Source of the DNA: JACMJP01 sp046160675
GTDB taxonomy: Bacteria > Bacteroidota > Bacteroidia > Chitinophagales > BACL12
NCBI GenBank assembly: GCA_046160675.1
Contig: JBJXHH010000076.1
Span: forward strand, 1-56,105
DNA: 56,105 nt
Reading direction: 5' to 3'
Shown here: piece after piece, positions 35,001-42,807 of the stretch
How positions within the stretch are numbered: position 1 is the first letter of the stretch
Layout: every line of letters starts with the position of its first letter
Translations under genes and position numbers: made by a program
The notes under the pieces: model-generated
Databases searched by the model: none
What the model saw: the letters and a program-made list of their open reading frames with translations, nothing else
What the model was told of the DNA's origin: nothing

Positions 35001-36681
35001 CTTCTAACATTACTCCGGGGCAAGATGAATCAGGTATAACCAAAAGTGCAGTAAGTGTATCTCCAACACAAATCATATCATTTATATATACTGTATCACT
35101 ACAACCATTTACACTTGAGGCTATTAGCGAAACATCAGTACATCCAACAGTAGAATATAAATGAGTTGGGTTTGCGGCAGTTGAAGTTGTGCCATCCCAA
35201 AAATTCCATAAATAAGTTGTTAAAGCTTCAGAGCCGGTAGCACTAAAAGTTGTGGTTAACGGAAAACAACCTTCAGGTGGGAACGCATTTAAAACTAAAT
35301 CCAATTCACCAATTGTAACAAGGTCAGGAAGAGAATAGGTTGATATACAACCTCCTGTTGTAGATACAGTAATACTTACGTCAAAATCACCTGATTGATT
35401 CCAGGTATAAGTTGGATTTAACATTGATGAAGTAGAGGTGAATCCATCATCTTCAAATGACCATAATACTGTAGAATAACTGCCACTTATAGTAGGTGTA
35501 AAAGAAACACTGAAAGGTGTTTCGCAAACACTTGAGGGATCAGTATAAGTATATGTTACCAAAGGAGGTTCCTCAACTGTAATCAAATTCACAAAACTAA
35601 TACTGCCGCTGCATCCTCCTCCAAAATCAGCATCTAATGAAACTGTATATACACCCGGGCCGGGGTATATATGACTGGGTTCAAATAAGGTAGAAGTTGA
35701 CCCATCACCAAAATTCCAAAGCCATGAACCAGTTGATGAACCGCTCAAATTATCAAAGAATATCTCTTCACCATCGCATATAATTGTTTCTGAAGGAATA
35801 AAATTGACAATTGGGCTGGCATTTATTTGTACATAATCTGTAAATACTTCAGTATATATACATCCATTATTATCTGTAACTGTTAATGAAACATCATAAG
35901 AGCCATATGACGTATAATTATGTGATGGGCTTGTTCCAACTGAAGTAGCACCATCCCCAAAATCCCAGAGATAGGTTAGAGGTAAGACTCCAGTGCTTGT
36001 ATTTGTAAAGTTTATGTTTAATGGTGTTGCACAAGAAATAGAAGCCGTTGATGTAAAAGAGGGCTCTGGCCAATCATAAACTGTTACCTCAACGGTGGCA
36101 AAATCTTCACACCCTGCATCATCTTCAATAAATAAATAAACATAATATGTACCCGGAGTATCAAAAGTATAGGTGAGTGTGGGATCTGAAGGTAAAGTTC
36201 CCGAGCCGAAAATTACCCAGTAGTAACTACTTATTGCTCCATAAGAGCCCGGAATAGAAGTATTTGAAAATGAGGTTGTGAAGGGAGCACAACCTTCTAG
36301 GTCTGAGGCTGAAATAGAGGCTGTGGGTGGACTATGGACAGTTGCAAATGCCGGGATAGTCAAAATATCCGTCGAACCACCAGAACCTGTAGCAGTTAAG
36401 GTTACAGTATAATCACCAACTGAATACAGAAAAAAAACGGGTTCAAATAAAGTTGAACTGCCTACTAATGAGCCAGTGGGATCATAAACCTCCCAGTAAT
36501 AAGATGTGGCACCGGTTGAATTATTTATTAGGACCAATTCCAGAGATAAACATCCATCAGTTGTATCGGAACTAAAATTTGCAGAAACCTGACTATTTGC
36601 CTTTTGACCAATAGTTAGAAAAATGATCAGAAGTAAACTGATAATAACTCTACTTAAGATATTAAACTTAAAGATAGACAT
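32011..36681 (-). CDS. Giant PKD-repeat surface protein with T9SS type B (CHU_C) tail
   Basis: A 1556-residue exported protein: signal peptide (about 1-30, ending GQKANSQ), then about thirteen PKD-type Ig modules. Seven carry the exact FGDG core, and most end in a pattern such as NPTHTYSAAGTY followed by a GC strand. Two degenerate Ig modules follow, then a C-terminal CHU_C domain (NLFTPNNDGFNDVF to the end), the type B sorting signal that directs T9SS export. Repeated Cys pairs suggest a disulfide-stabilised rod. Adhesion or gliding-related surface function is inferred from architecture. A CA-rich leader precedes the start. It is divergent from the exopolysaccharide regulator across 708 bases. 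Confidence 0.9.
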   Translation of the reverse strand: MSIFKFNILSRVIISLLLIIFLTIGQKANSQVSANFSSDTTDGCLSLELVLINNSTGATSYYWEVYDPTGSLVGSSTLFEPVFFLYSVGDYTVTLTATGSGGSTDILTIPAFATVHSPPTASISASDLEGCAPFTTSFSNTSIPGSYGAISSYYWVIFGSGTLPSDPTLTYTFDTPGTYYVYLFIEDDAGCEDFATVEVTVYDWPEPSFTSTASISCATPLNINFTNTSTGVLPLTYLWDFGDGATSVGTSPSHNYTSYGSYDVSLTVTDNNGCIYTEVFTDYVQINASPIVNFIPSETIICDGEEIFFDNLSGSSTGSWLWNFGDGSTSTLFEPSHIYPGPGVYTVSLDADFGGGCSGSISFVNLITVEEPPLVTYTYTDPSSVCETPFSVSFTPTISGSYSTVLWSFEDDGFTSTSSMLNPTYTWNQSGDFDVSITVSTTGGCISTYSLPDLVTIGELDLVLNAFPPEGCFPLTTTFSATGSEALTTYLWNFWDGTTSTAANPTHLYSTVGCTDVSLIASSVNGCSDTVYINDMICVGDTLTALLVIPDSSCPGVMLEVDYLPLDSITAIIDGGLDYASTSPVSSSTVITLPPGDHTVDYITWNNGCTDTISSDIHILDVDDSNLSVTYNCTDPYTVELFIDPVLADSSCGWLWDFGDGTTDSISLNPTHTYSAAGTYHVTVTYYCITPDPCQGLGIYVTIKTPVADFIAVPEVRCYVPGAIYFSNFSTDGISDAGLTYQWDFGDGYYSTLDNPTHTYFSPGQFIVELTITDSRGCTAFTSDTVYLSSITASLFTPDYGGCLPFDAEFSDLSVSSGADISSWTINWDDGTIDTFYSASDVDDLTHTYSTQNYYNVTMTVINELGCIAYDTVEIIASQPFADFYISDTIPCLNEEVFFYETVTGYDIDYSWEFGDGSFSTDSFPSHSYSDIGSYPVTLTVTDINGCTDSKVFESIVSDTVLGEINSDILISSCNYALVQFFVESADSLESFEWDFGDGYTSSEAEPIHAYISAGEYTVSVIITNTNGCSGEVIIDGYTLVPGPYGNISISDDSLCIGDAVSFYLNGASIDTVSLFFGDGNTYNADILYTDVYSTYTIPYIYSDTGTFYISAYVTDSAGCSNIFLANDTIEVGGLPTANYFVSELTICTGQEITFTDSSSGPDELISWFWDLGDLSISSDSSSNYNHVYTNPGVYNTSLTVETIFGCTDEMEILVTALEYPDIMISPDTTICPGLSVSLSAYADGAVSYTWSPTDSLSATNINDPIASPITTTTYTVIADNGYCTSDTSTTISVINNLINAAGSDADICIGDTVSLFVDFTDSVNEGFINYVWSPSTFLSDSYSLDPYSIPTNDISYTVEATCGNLIETYTAYISVNDPPVVNIIEDSLLYIIGQDPLVLNTTVTDFSSNTMSYAWMPDYNIDCNTCSSVNVSPNVTTLYSVIVTNQFGCSDTDFAFINVKGCEVSLFAIPNLFTPNNDGFNDVFSIKYEGLESVSGYKIFDRLGGLIFSTNDPYASWDGTSKGKLCNQDVYVYSIEAVCLSGEKIIAYGNLTLLR

Positions 36682-37000
36682 GTGTGTTTACAACAAAATA
36701 CTTTTATCGATACAATGCTGGGTATCAATATATATGCCTTGACAATTCCATTTTAACCATCAAGACATTTGGTTCAAATTGTTAAGTCACATCTTAGATG
36801 ATATGTTCTTACATTTTATAATGAAGGAAAGCTAAGCTGATTGAAATGAGTAGTTTTCCTTCTAATACATTATACTTATTATGTTTTACCTAACCAATTG
36901 TGCTGTTACAAAAATGTGATAAAATAGTACCCTATGAGCAAAATTTATAGAGTATTTTAAGTTTTCACCAGACTTCCATAATCTATATTAACAACCCATT

Positions 37001-37015
37001 TTCCATTTTTTGGAA
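37001..37015. promoter_or_regulatory. Palindrome TTCCA-N5-TGGAA, site A
   Basis: A perfect inverted repeat with a T5 spacer, identical in all 15 bases to the copy at 46440-46454. An extra TGGAA half-site follows at 37020-37024. Proposed binding site of the NtrC-type activator encoded downstream. Confidence 0.6.
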
Positions 37016-37123
37016 TGACTGGAAATGTATATGTATTTACATATATATTGATGTATTTGAATACTCTGTAACCCATGTGAATAAAAGCCATTTTTCACTA
37101 CAATCTTACTGATTTAGTGACTT

Positions 37124-37138
37124 CTCCAAATTTTGGAA
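37124..37138. promoter_or_regulatory. Palindrome CTCCA-N5-TGGAA, site B (plus weak site at 37150-37164)
   Basis: One mismatch from the consensus (CTCCA-AATTT-TGGAA). A weaker TTCTA-N5-CGGAA lies 26 bases further at 37150-37164. Confidence 0.5.
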
Positions 37139-37234
37139 TAAGGTACAATTTCTAGAATTCGGAATCCATAATTTTCTCACAAATTGCTTTCATACTCTTT
37201 ATAAATTAGGCTTGTAAGAGCTGATATACATCAG

Positions 37235-37249
37235 TTCCAAGGAATGGAA
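37235..37249. promoter_or_regulatory. Palindrome TTCCA-N5-TGGAA, site D
   Basis: A perfect copy with spacer AGGAA, 141 bases before the activator start. This distance suits an upstream activating site and would allow autoregulation. Confidence 0.6.
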
Positions 37250-37389
37250 ATAAACTAAAGTGAGTTTTACAAACCTGGATTTTGGTAATATGAAAAATTC
37301 TTCTGTTCATTTAATTAATAATGTGACATTACTAAAATACCCCAAAAAAGTTTCGTATTGCATTCTACTATAGTTTTGTTAAACTAAAC

Positions 37390-38739
37390 ATGGCACACTT
37401 TAAAATCTTTATTGTTGAAGACGATCCCTGGTACGGAGAATTACTTGAGTATCATATCACTCAAAATCCGGAAAATGAGGTTTTCAGGTTTACTACTGCT
37501 AAAGAATGTCTGAAAAACCTGAACATTAATCCTGACCTTATTACAATTGACTTCTCTCTACCTGACATGAATGGGGAAGAGCTGATTAAAAAAATTCAGC
37601 ATTTTAACATAGATATACCACTAATAGTAATTTCCGGTCAGGAGAATGTTTCTACCGCTGTATCACTTTTGCATAAGGGTATATATGACTATTTTGTAAA
37701 AGAAGACGGAACACTTGAACGGCTATGGAATCATGTAAATAAGATAAGAGTAAATAAAGAACAAGTAACTCAAATTACAGCTTTAAGAAGTGAACTTGGG
37801 AAAAAATACAAATTTGAAAATAATTTAAAAGGAGAGAGCCAAGCCATAAAATCGACTTTTTCATTAATAGAAAGAGCCTCGAAATCTAATATCAATGTGT
37901 CAATTTCCGGGGAAACCGGGACCGGAAAAGAATTGGTTGCAAAAGCTATTCACTATAATTCTGATAGACACAAGAAACCATTCATTGCAGTGAATATGGC
38001 TGCAATACCGAAGGATTTAATTGAAAGCGAACTTTTTGGATATGAAAAAGGAGCATTCACCGGAGCCGTTTCAAGAAAAATTGGTCGTTTTGAGGAAGCA
38101 GATAAAGGAACTTTATTCCTGGATGAAATAGGTGACCTTGATTTGAATTTACAAAGTAAATTATTAAGAGTTATCCAAGAGAAGGAACTTACTAGATTAG
38201 GAGGAAATGATGTTACAAAATTCGATGTTAGGTTAATTATAGCAACACATAAAAATCTTGCTCAAGAAGTTAGAATCGGTAATTTCAGAGAAGACCTATA
38301 TTATAGAATCATTGGCCTACCGATAGAATTAGCTCCGTTAAGAGACCGTGGAGATGATGTGATTTTACTTGCTGAACATTTTCTGGAAGAATTTACCCGT
38401 GAAAATAAACTCAGAGCTGCAAAATTAAGTGAACAGGCATTGAAAAAATTAACCCAGTATCATTTCCCCGGAAACATCAGAGAACTTAAATCAATAATTG
38501 AGATAGCAGCGGTAGTTGCTGATAACGGAATTATTAAAGAGGACGATATCCGTCTATCGAGGGTACATAATACTATGTCCATCATTCAGGAAGAAATAAC
38601 ACTCGAAGAATATAAAAAAAGAATTATTGGGCATTTTTTAAAAAAATATGATAATAACGTTTTGTTGGTTGCAAAAAAGTTGGATATCGGTAAATCTACT
38701 ATATATAATATTCTACAATCTAATTCATTATCAATATAA
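37390..38739 (+). CDS. NtrC-family sigma-54-dependent response regulator
   Basis: A 449-residue response regulator in three parts. Receiver (1-120): acidic pocket E10-D12, phospho-acceptor D54, K104. AAA+ sigma-54 activation domain (about 145-380): Walker A GETGTGKE (174-181), intact GAFTGA loop (221-226), Walker B LFLDEIGDL (242-250). C-terminal Fis-type helix-turn-helix (about 405-449). The intact GAFTGA loop says it can remodel sigma-54 polymerase rather than act as a GAFTGA-less regulator. It heads the exopolysaccharide locus, with an Hpt gene next, but no histidine kinase is encoded here. The TTCCA-N5-TGGAA palindromes upstream are candidate target sites. Confidence 0.93.
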   Translation: MAHFKIFIVEDDPWYGELLEYHITQNPENEVFRFTTAKECLKNLNINPDLITIDFSLPDMNGEELIKKIQHFNIDIPLIVISGQENVSTAVSLLHKGIYDYFVKEDGTLERLWNHVNKIRVNKEQVTQITALRSELGKKYKFENNLKGESQAIKSTFSLIERASKSNINVSISGETGTGKELVAKAIHYNSDRHKKPFIAVNMAAIPKDLIESELFGYEKGAFTGAVSRKIGRFEEADKGTLFLDEIGDLDLNLQSKLLRVIQEKELTRLGGNDVTKFDVRLIIATHKNLAQEVRIGNFREDLYYRIIGLPIELAPLRDRGDDVILLAEHFLEEFTRENKLRAAKLSEQALKKLTQYHFPGNIRELKSIIEIAAVVADNGIIKEDDIRLSRVHNTMSIIQEEITLEEYKKRIIGHFLKKYDNNVLLVAKKLDIGKSTIYNILQSNSLSI

Positions 38740-38759
38740 ATCATTAAAACACACAAAAA

Positions 38760-39176
38760 ATGGAACATACAATTGCATCAACAAATTTGAACTTTGAATC
38801 TCGCAAAAATGACTCAATGTATGATTTAAGCAATTTGTATAAAATTGCCCGAGGAAACTCCATGTTTATAGAAAAAATGCTTACTCTTTTTTTAGCAGAA
38901 ACCACAATTATAAATAAACTCATAATTGATAACTATAAAAAACATGCATTCAATGAAGTTAAAACATTGGCACATAAATTAAAATCTAACCTGCAGGTTC
39001 TTGGTATAACAATTTTAAAAAAGCAAATATCTATAATTGAAGAAATGGATGTAAAAGATTTTGAGTTGAGAGGGTCAGACAATCATATCCACTCATTTTG
39101 TTCTTCATTAGAAGTAACACTCAATATGATACAACAAAATGAACTTGGTAAAACAAAAAATCCAATAAAAGATTAA
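38760..39176 (+). CDS. Stand-alone Hpt (histidine phosphotransfer) protein
   Basis: A 138-residue protein whose core is an Hpt four-helix bundle. The motif AHKLKSNLQVLG (71-82) matches the H-x-L-K-x-x-x-x-x-x-G consensus with phospho-acceptor His72, and YKIARGNSMFIEKMLTLFL is the usual preceding helix. Hpt proteins shuttle phosphate between hybrid kinases and receivers. It lies 20 bases after the activator and before the receiver-Wza gene, so one of those receivers is the probable partner; the kinase must be elsewhere. A CA-rich leader precedes the ATG. Confidence 0.85.
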   Translation: MEHTIASTNLNFESRKNDSMYDLSNLYKIARGNSMFIEKMLTLFLAETTIINKLIIDNYKKHAFNEVKTLAHKLKSNLQVLGITILKKQISIIEEMDVKDFELRGSDNHIHSFCSSLEVTLNMIQQNELGKTKNPIKD

Positions 39177-39345
39177 TGAGGATATGATAAAAAATAAAAT
39201 ATAAATACATGTACCAAATGACAGTAACAAGTTTCAAATTTTTAAACCAATTAAATAGCTAAATACAAAGTATTCAGTAATAAATGAAAAAAATCATTTA
39301 GAGACAAATTGGTATAATTATTCAAACATCACTAAGCACATAAGT

Positions 39346-40560
39346 ATGGAAAATATGAACAGTTTAAAATTTTTTGTTGTAGATGACAATAAAGCGTATG
39401 CATATTTATTAATAAAGACTTTAGAAAATGAAGGTTTTCAAGAAATTGAATATTATGAAAGCGGAAAAAAATGTATTGAAAACTTAAATAATAAACCCGA
39501 TATTATATTGCTTGATCATCACATGCCCGGGATGACGGGTTTGGAAACACTTAAAGAAATTAAGAAGCAATTACCAGGTGTTTATGTGATTAATGTGAGC
39601 GGGCAGGAACAAACTGATATTGCTGTCGGAGCACTAAAAGCAGGGGCTTATGATTATATAATAAAAGGTGACAATGAATTTGAAGCTCTCATAGAAATAA
39701 TAAATAAAATTCGAAATATTTCAAAAACTGAAGTAAAGCATTCCCTTGTTGAAAAACATAAAACTCAACCTTATCCCAACCCCATTTCACTTTTTCAGAA
39801 AAATAAAATTGAAGGAAATCTATTCGCTTTCATACTTGCAATTACAGCCTTCATCGCTCTTTCCTCATGTTCAACACAAAATTTACTCACTCAAGCATCA
39901 ACCAAATCAAAAGATGCTGATGATTTAATAAATAACAATACTCCATCTGCTTATACCATTCAACAAGGAGATAAACTAAGTGTAAGTATTTGGGATCATG
40001 ATGATTTAAGTGTAGGTTCCATTTTCACAATCTACAATTCCAACGAAGTTTATGGTAAATGGTTACAGGTAGATCCTGATGGAAATATTGCATTACCGGG
40101 GATCGGAACCACAAAAGTTGAAGGATTATCATTAACTGATTGCGAAAAGCACTTATCAGAATTGTATAAAAACACAATTGTAAATCCGTTAATTGAAATT
40201 CGAGTATTGAATTGGGAAGCATCTGTTTTAGGCGAGGTTCGGAATCCCGGAAACATTTCATTGGAAAACGAAAAGCAAATTTTACTTGAGGTCATCGCAC
40301 TTGCCGGAGATTTTGAACCTTATGCTGATAAAAAAAATGTAAAGGTGGTGAGAATGCAAGATGGAAACACGATTGAATACAATATCAATCTTGTACAACT
40401 GGAATCTGAGCTGCAAAGTAAACTTTTCATTTATCCCGGTGATATAATATATATCCCTTCACGTAAAGGGAAAATATTGGATATCAAATCACAATCACTA
40501 ATTCCTATAGCTTCGGTTTTGACCGCTGCTGCCATTTTATATTCAACACTCAATAAATAA
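39346..40560 (+). CDS. Response-regulator receiver fused to Wza-like polysaccharide export lipoprotein
   Basis: A 404-residue fusion. Residues 5-123 are an intact receiver: D13/D14, phospho-acceptor D57, S85, K107. Residues 157-175 form a hydrophobic segment ending in a lipobox LSSC with Cys175. From about 195 on it is a polysaccharide export protein: YTIQQGDKLSVSIW, VDPDGNIALPGIGTTKVEGLS, then SLBB-type GEVRNPGNISL, and a hydrophobic C-terminus. No ATG, GTG or TTG codon is in frame between residue 86 and Cys175, so a separate lipoprotein start is unlikely. Wza-type proteins form the outer-membrane export channel; how a cytoplasmic receiver stays attached is unclear. Wzc follows 11 bases later. 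Confidence 0.85.
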   Translation: MENMNSLKFFVVDDNKAYAYLLIKTLENEGFQEIEYYESGKKCIENLNNKPDIILLDHHMPGMTGLETLKEIKKQLPGVYVINVSGQEQTDIAVGALKAGAYDYIIKGDNEFEALIEIINKIRNISKTEVKHSLVEKHKTQPYPNPISLFQKNKIEGNLFAFILAITAFIALSSCSTQNLLTQASTKSKDADDLINNNTPSAYTIQQGDKLSVSIWDHDDLSVGSIFTIYNSNEVYGKWLQVDPDGNIALPGIGTTKVEGLSLTDCEKHLSELYKNTIVNPLIEIRVLNWEASVLGEVRNPGNISLENEKQILLEVIALAGDFEPYADKKNVKVVRMQDGNTIEYNINLVQLESELQSKLFIYPGDIIYIPSRKGKILDIKSQSLIPIASVLTAAAILYSTLNK

Positions 40561-40571
40561 AACTAATTGAC

Positions 40572-42806
40572 ATGACTGAATATCAAAAAAATATTAAAAT
40601 TATTTCCCCTGTAATAAAAGGAATTCCGATAATAATCATTTGTATTGGAGCAGCCTTCTGGCTTGGGAATCAATATTTAAAATATTGTACCCCGGAATAT
40701 GAAAGTACAGCTGAGATCAAACTGGCGGATATTCAAGATGGCCCGTCAAGCAGCAATCTGTTCAAAGATTTTGATGTATTTGTCCAATCAAATAAAATTC
40801 AGGAGGAGGTTGCCACCATTAAATCACATATGATAGCCGATCGAGCATTGGATAAATTACAAATGTATAGGACAAATTGTTATAGAATCGGGGATATTAA
40901 GACTACCAACCTGTATAAAGAGTCGCCGTTTATTGTAAAGTTTTCAGAAAATAATTCCCATTTTTTTGATAAATCATTTCCGATTTCAATTGATATAAAT
41001 GAACGTTTTATATTGACTGATGTAACTGATAATAACAGAAAATACAACGGAAAACTAGGAAATGAATTGAAGCTTAAACATGGAACCCTATCTATTCTGA
41101 AAAACGAGGAGTTGTTCAATAAAAAGAAAAACATTGACCTTGCTGATAATTATTCCTTTATAATATACAACAGGGAAAGTCTCATCTCGAATATTATGAA
41201 TGGCTTAGACGTAACATCGATAGATAAAGATGTTGCTGTTTTGCGATTATCTTATAGAAGCGATGTTCCGGAGGAAGCAGCGGATGTTGTAAATGCTGTT
41301 GCGGAGGCATACATGGATGATTATGTGCAAAATAAAATTGAAGCAGCAGAACTCACAGTTAAATTTATTGATGAACAAATAGCATCCATTTCCGCACAGT
41401 TATCAGGTAGTGAAAACACAATAGAGTCTTTCCGAGATGCAAATAATATTATCAATATCAACCAACAAACAGAAACAGATTTGCGCAAAATTGCTGAAAT
41501 GAAAATTCAGATGTCAAATCTGCAAATGAATATAGCTGGAGTTGACACTTTAGTAAACTACCTGGAAAAAAATAAAAATGATTTTCATTCTACAGCCCCG
41601 AATTTCCAGGCTTACAATGATTTACTTTCAACTCAACTTGTCAAACAATTAAAGGAGCTAGAAGCTGAAAAGAAAGACTTACTACTAAAGTATACACCGG
41701 ATAATCAGAAAATAAAAGTCCTGGATGACAAGATGCAGGATATTACTGATTATATTATTGAAAGCGCAAAAAACACTCAAATAAATTTAAAAGCTAAATA
41801 CGATGAAACCTATTCGGCAATTTCGCAATCTGAAAGTGCATTTATTGGATTGCCCGCAAAGGAAAAACAATTAAGTATATATGAAAGGTACTTTAACCTC
41901 AATGAGAAAATGTACAATTTCCTAAATGAAAAAAAGATGGAAGCCGAAATCGCAAAAGCGGCATCAATTACTTTTCATCGCATAATAGAACCGGGAATTG
42001 TATCCAATGTTCCGGTTTCTCCTAATCGCTTATTTGTTCTTGCCCTTTTCATATTTATTGGGATCGTCATTAGCATCATTAGCATTTACATTTGGGATTC
42101 ATTTAAACCCGGTATTAGAAATTCTGATAAAGTAGAAAAGAATTCTAATATTCCATTTGGGGGTAAATTAAAATTATTATTTCCTAAAGAAGTTTTTCCA
42201 GCATTTAGAAAATTTTTATTTGACCTCAAGTTTAAGGGCGTAATAAACCACGGTAATACAGTTTGTATAAGTTCATATGGTCCAAAAACAGGAAAATCAT
42301 TTATTGCAAATTACTTGTCAGAAACCTTTGTAGAGGAAAACTTCCTAACCCTGTTTATTTCCTGCGATAATTCAGAATCCGGGTTAGACGAGATGAAAAA
42401 TTATACCGAAATGCCGGATAATTATTTAGCATGCAATAAACTACATGAATTAAGAATATCAGAAAGTGATATTCTTACACATAAATTTGAACAAATGTTA
42501 CCGTTTATTCAACATCGGTTCCAGGCAATTATTATTGATTGTTTTTCGATTTCAAATTCTGTTGCTGCCATCGGCTTAATGCGCCAGAGCCATCAAAATA
42601 TGATCGTTCTTGATTCATTTAAATCAAACCTCACTCATCTTCGGGAACTTGAAATCATATGTCTACAGTATCAAATTAGAAATCCATTTATCATACTAAA
42701 TAGAGAAGGTGCTTCAAGAATTGATGTCCTAAGATTTAATCTCGCTTCAGTTAAACAAAAACTGCCTCAGCCATCATTTCGTCCACAACTATCCCCGACT
42801 CACTAA
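40572..42806 (+). CDS. Wzc-like polysaccharide co-polymerase with BY-kinase-like domain
   Basis: A 744-residue inner-membrane protein controlling chain length and export. The first membrane helix is at about 14-33, a long periplasmic Wzz/coiled-coil part follows, and a second helix lies near 485-505 after a Pro-rich stretch (PVSPNR). The cytoplasmic P-loop domain has GPKTGKS near 570-576 and a Walker-B-like IIIDCFS. The Walker A-prime is weak (FISCDNSES), and the C-terminus (PSFRPQLSPTH) has no tyrosine cluster, so autophosphorylation as in Wzc/CapB is doubtful. It follows the Wza-like gene in the normal order. Confidence 0.87.
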   Translation: MTEYQKNIKIISPVIKGIPIIIICIGAAFWLGNQYLKYCTPEYESTAEIKLADIQDGPSSSNLFKDFDVFVQSNKIQEEVATIKSHMIADRALDKLQMYRTNCYRIGDIKTTNLYKESPFIVKFSENNSHFFDKSFPISIDINERFILTDVTDNNRKYNGKLGNELKLKHGTLSILKNEELFNKKKNIDLADNYSFIIYNRESLISNIMNGLDVTSIDKDVAVLRLSYRSDVPEEAADVVNAVAEAYMDDYVQNKIEAAELTVKFIDEQIASISAQLSGSENTIESFRDANNIININQQTETDLRKIAEMKIQMSNLQMNIAGVDTLVNYLEKNKNDFHSTAPNFQAYNDLLSTQLVKQLKELEAEKKDLLLKYTPDNQKIKVLDDKMQDITDYIIESAKNTQINLKAKYDETYSAISQSESAFIGLPAKEKQLSIYERYFNLNEKMYNFLNEKKMEAEIAKAASITFHRIIEPGIVSNVPVSPNRLFVLALFIFIGIVISIISIYIWDSFKPGIRNSDKVEKNSNIPFGGKLKLLFPKEVFPAFRKFLFDLKFKGVINHGNTVCISSYGPKTGKSFIANYLSETFVEENFLTLFISCDNSESGLDEMKNYTEMPDNYLACNKLHELRISESDILTHKFEQMLPFIQHRFQAIIIDCFSISNSVAAIGLMRQSHQNMIVLDSFKSNLTHLRELEIICLQYQIRNPFIILNREGASRIDVLRFNLASVKQKLPQPSFRPQLSPTH

Positions 42807-42807
42807 T

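Larger units (their letters stand above)
36682..37389. promoter_or_regulatory. Long intergenic control region before the exopolysaccharide locus
   Basis: This 708-base AT-rich gap lies between the divergent PKD and sigma-54-activator genes. It holds three good copies and one weak copy of TTCCA-N5-TGGAA (listed separately) and a TAGTTTTG -7-like element at 37371-37378, 11 bases before the activator ATG. TTGCAT at 37358-37363 could be a sigma-54 -12 element, but the GG of a -24 is missing. No ORF or RNA gene is evident. Confidence 0.5.

Noticed and set aside
32300..36600. Repetitive DNA that might be a CRISPR or tandem repeat array.
   Set aside because: The periodicity is at protein level (PKD modules) with diverged nucleotide sequence and no constant-length direct repeats.
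36736..36749. GG-N10-GC on the minus strand before the PKD gene.
   Set aside because: Flanking bases fit the sigma-54 consensus poorly (AGGCA instead of TTGCA), and it is 55 bases from the start; one such match per few hundred bases is expected by chance.
39305..39330. TTGGTATAATTATTCAAAC before the receiver-Wza gene, similar to the sigma-54 promoter at 46537.
   Set aside because: The -12 GC is absent (CA at the required position) and no TTCCA-N5-TGGAA site is nearby.
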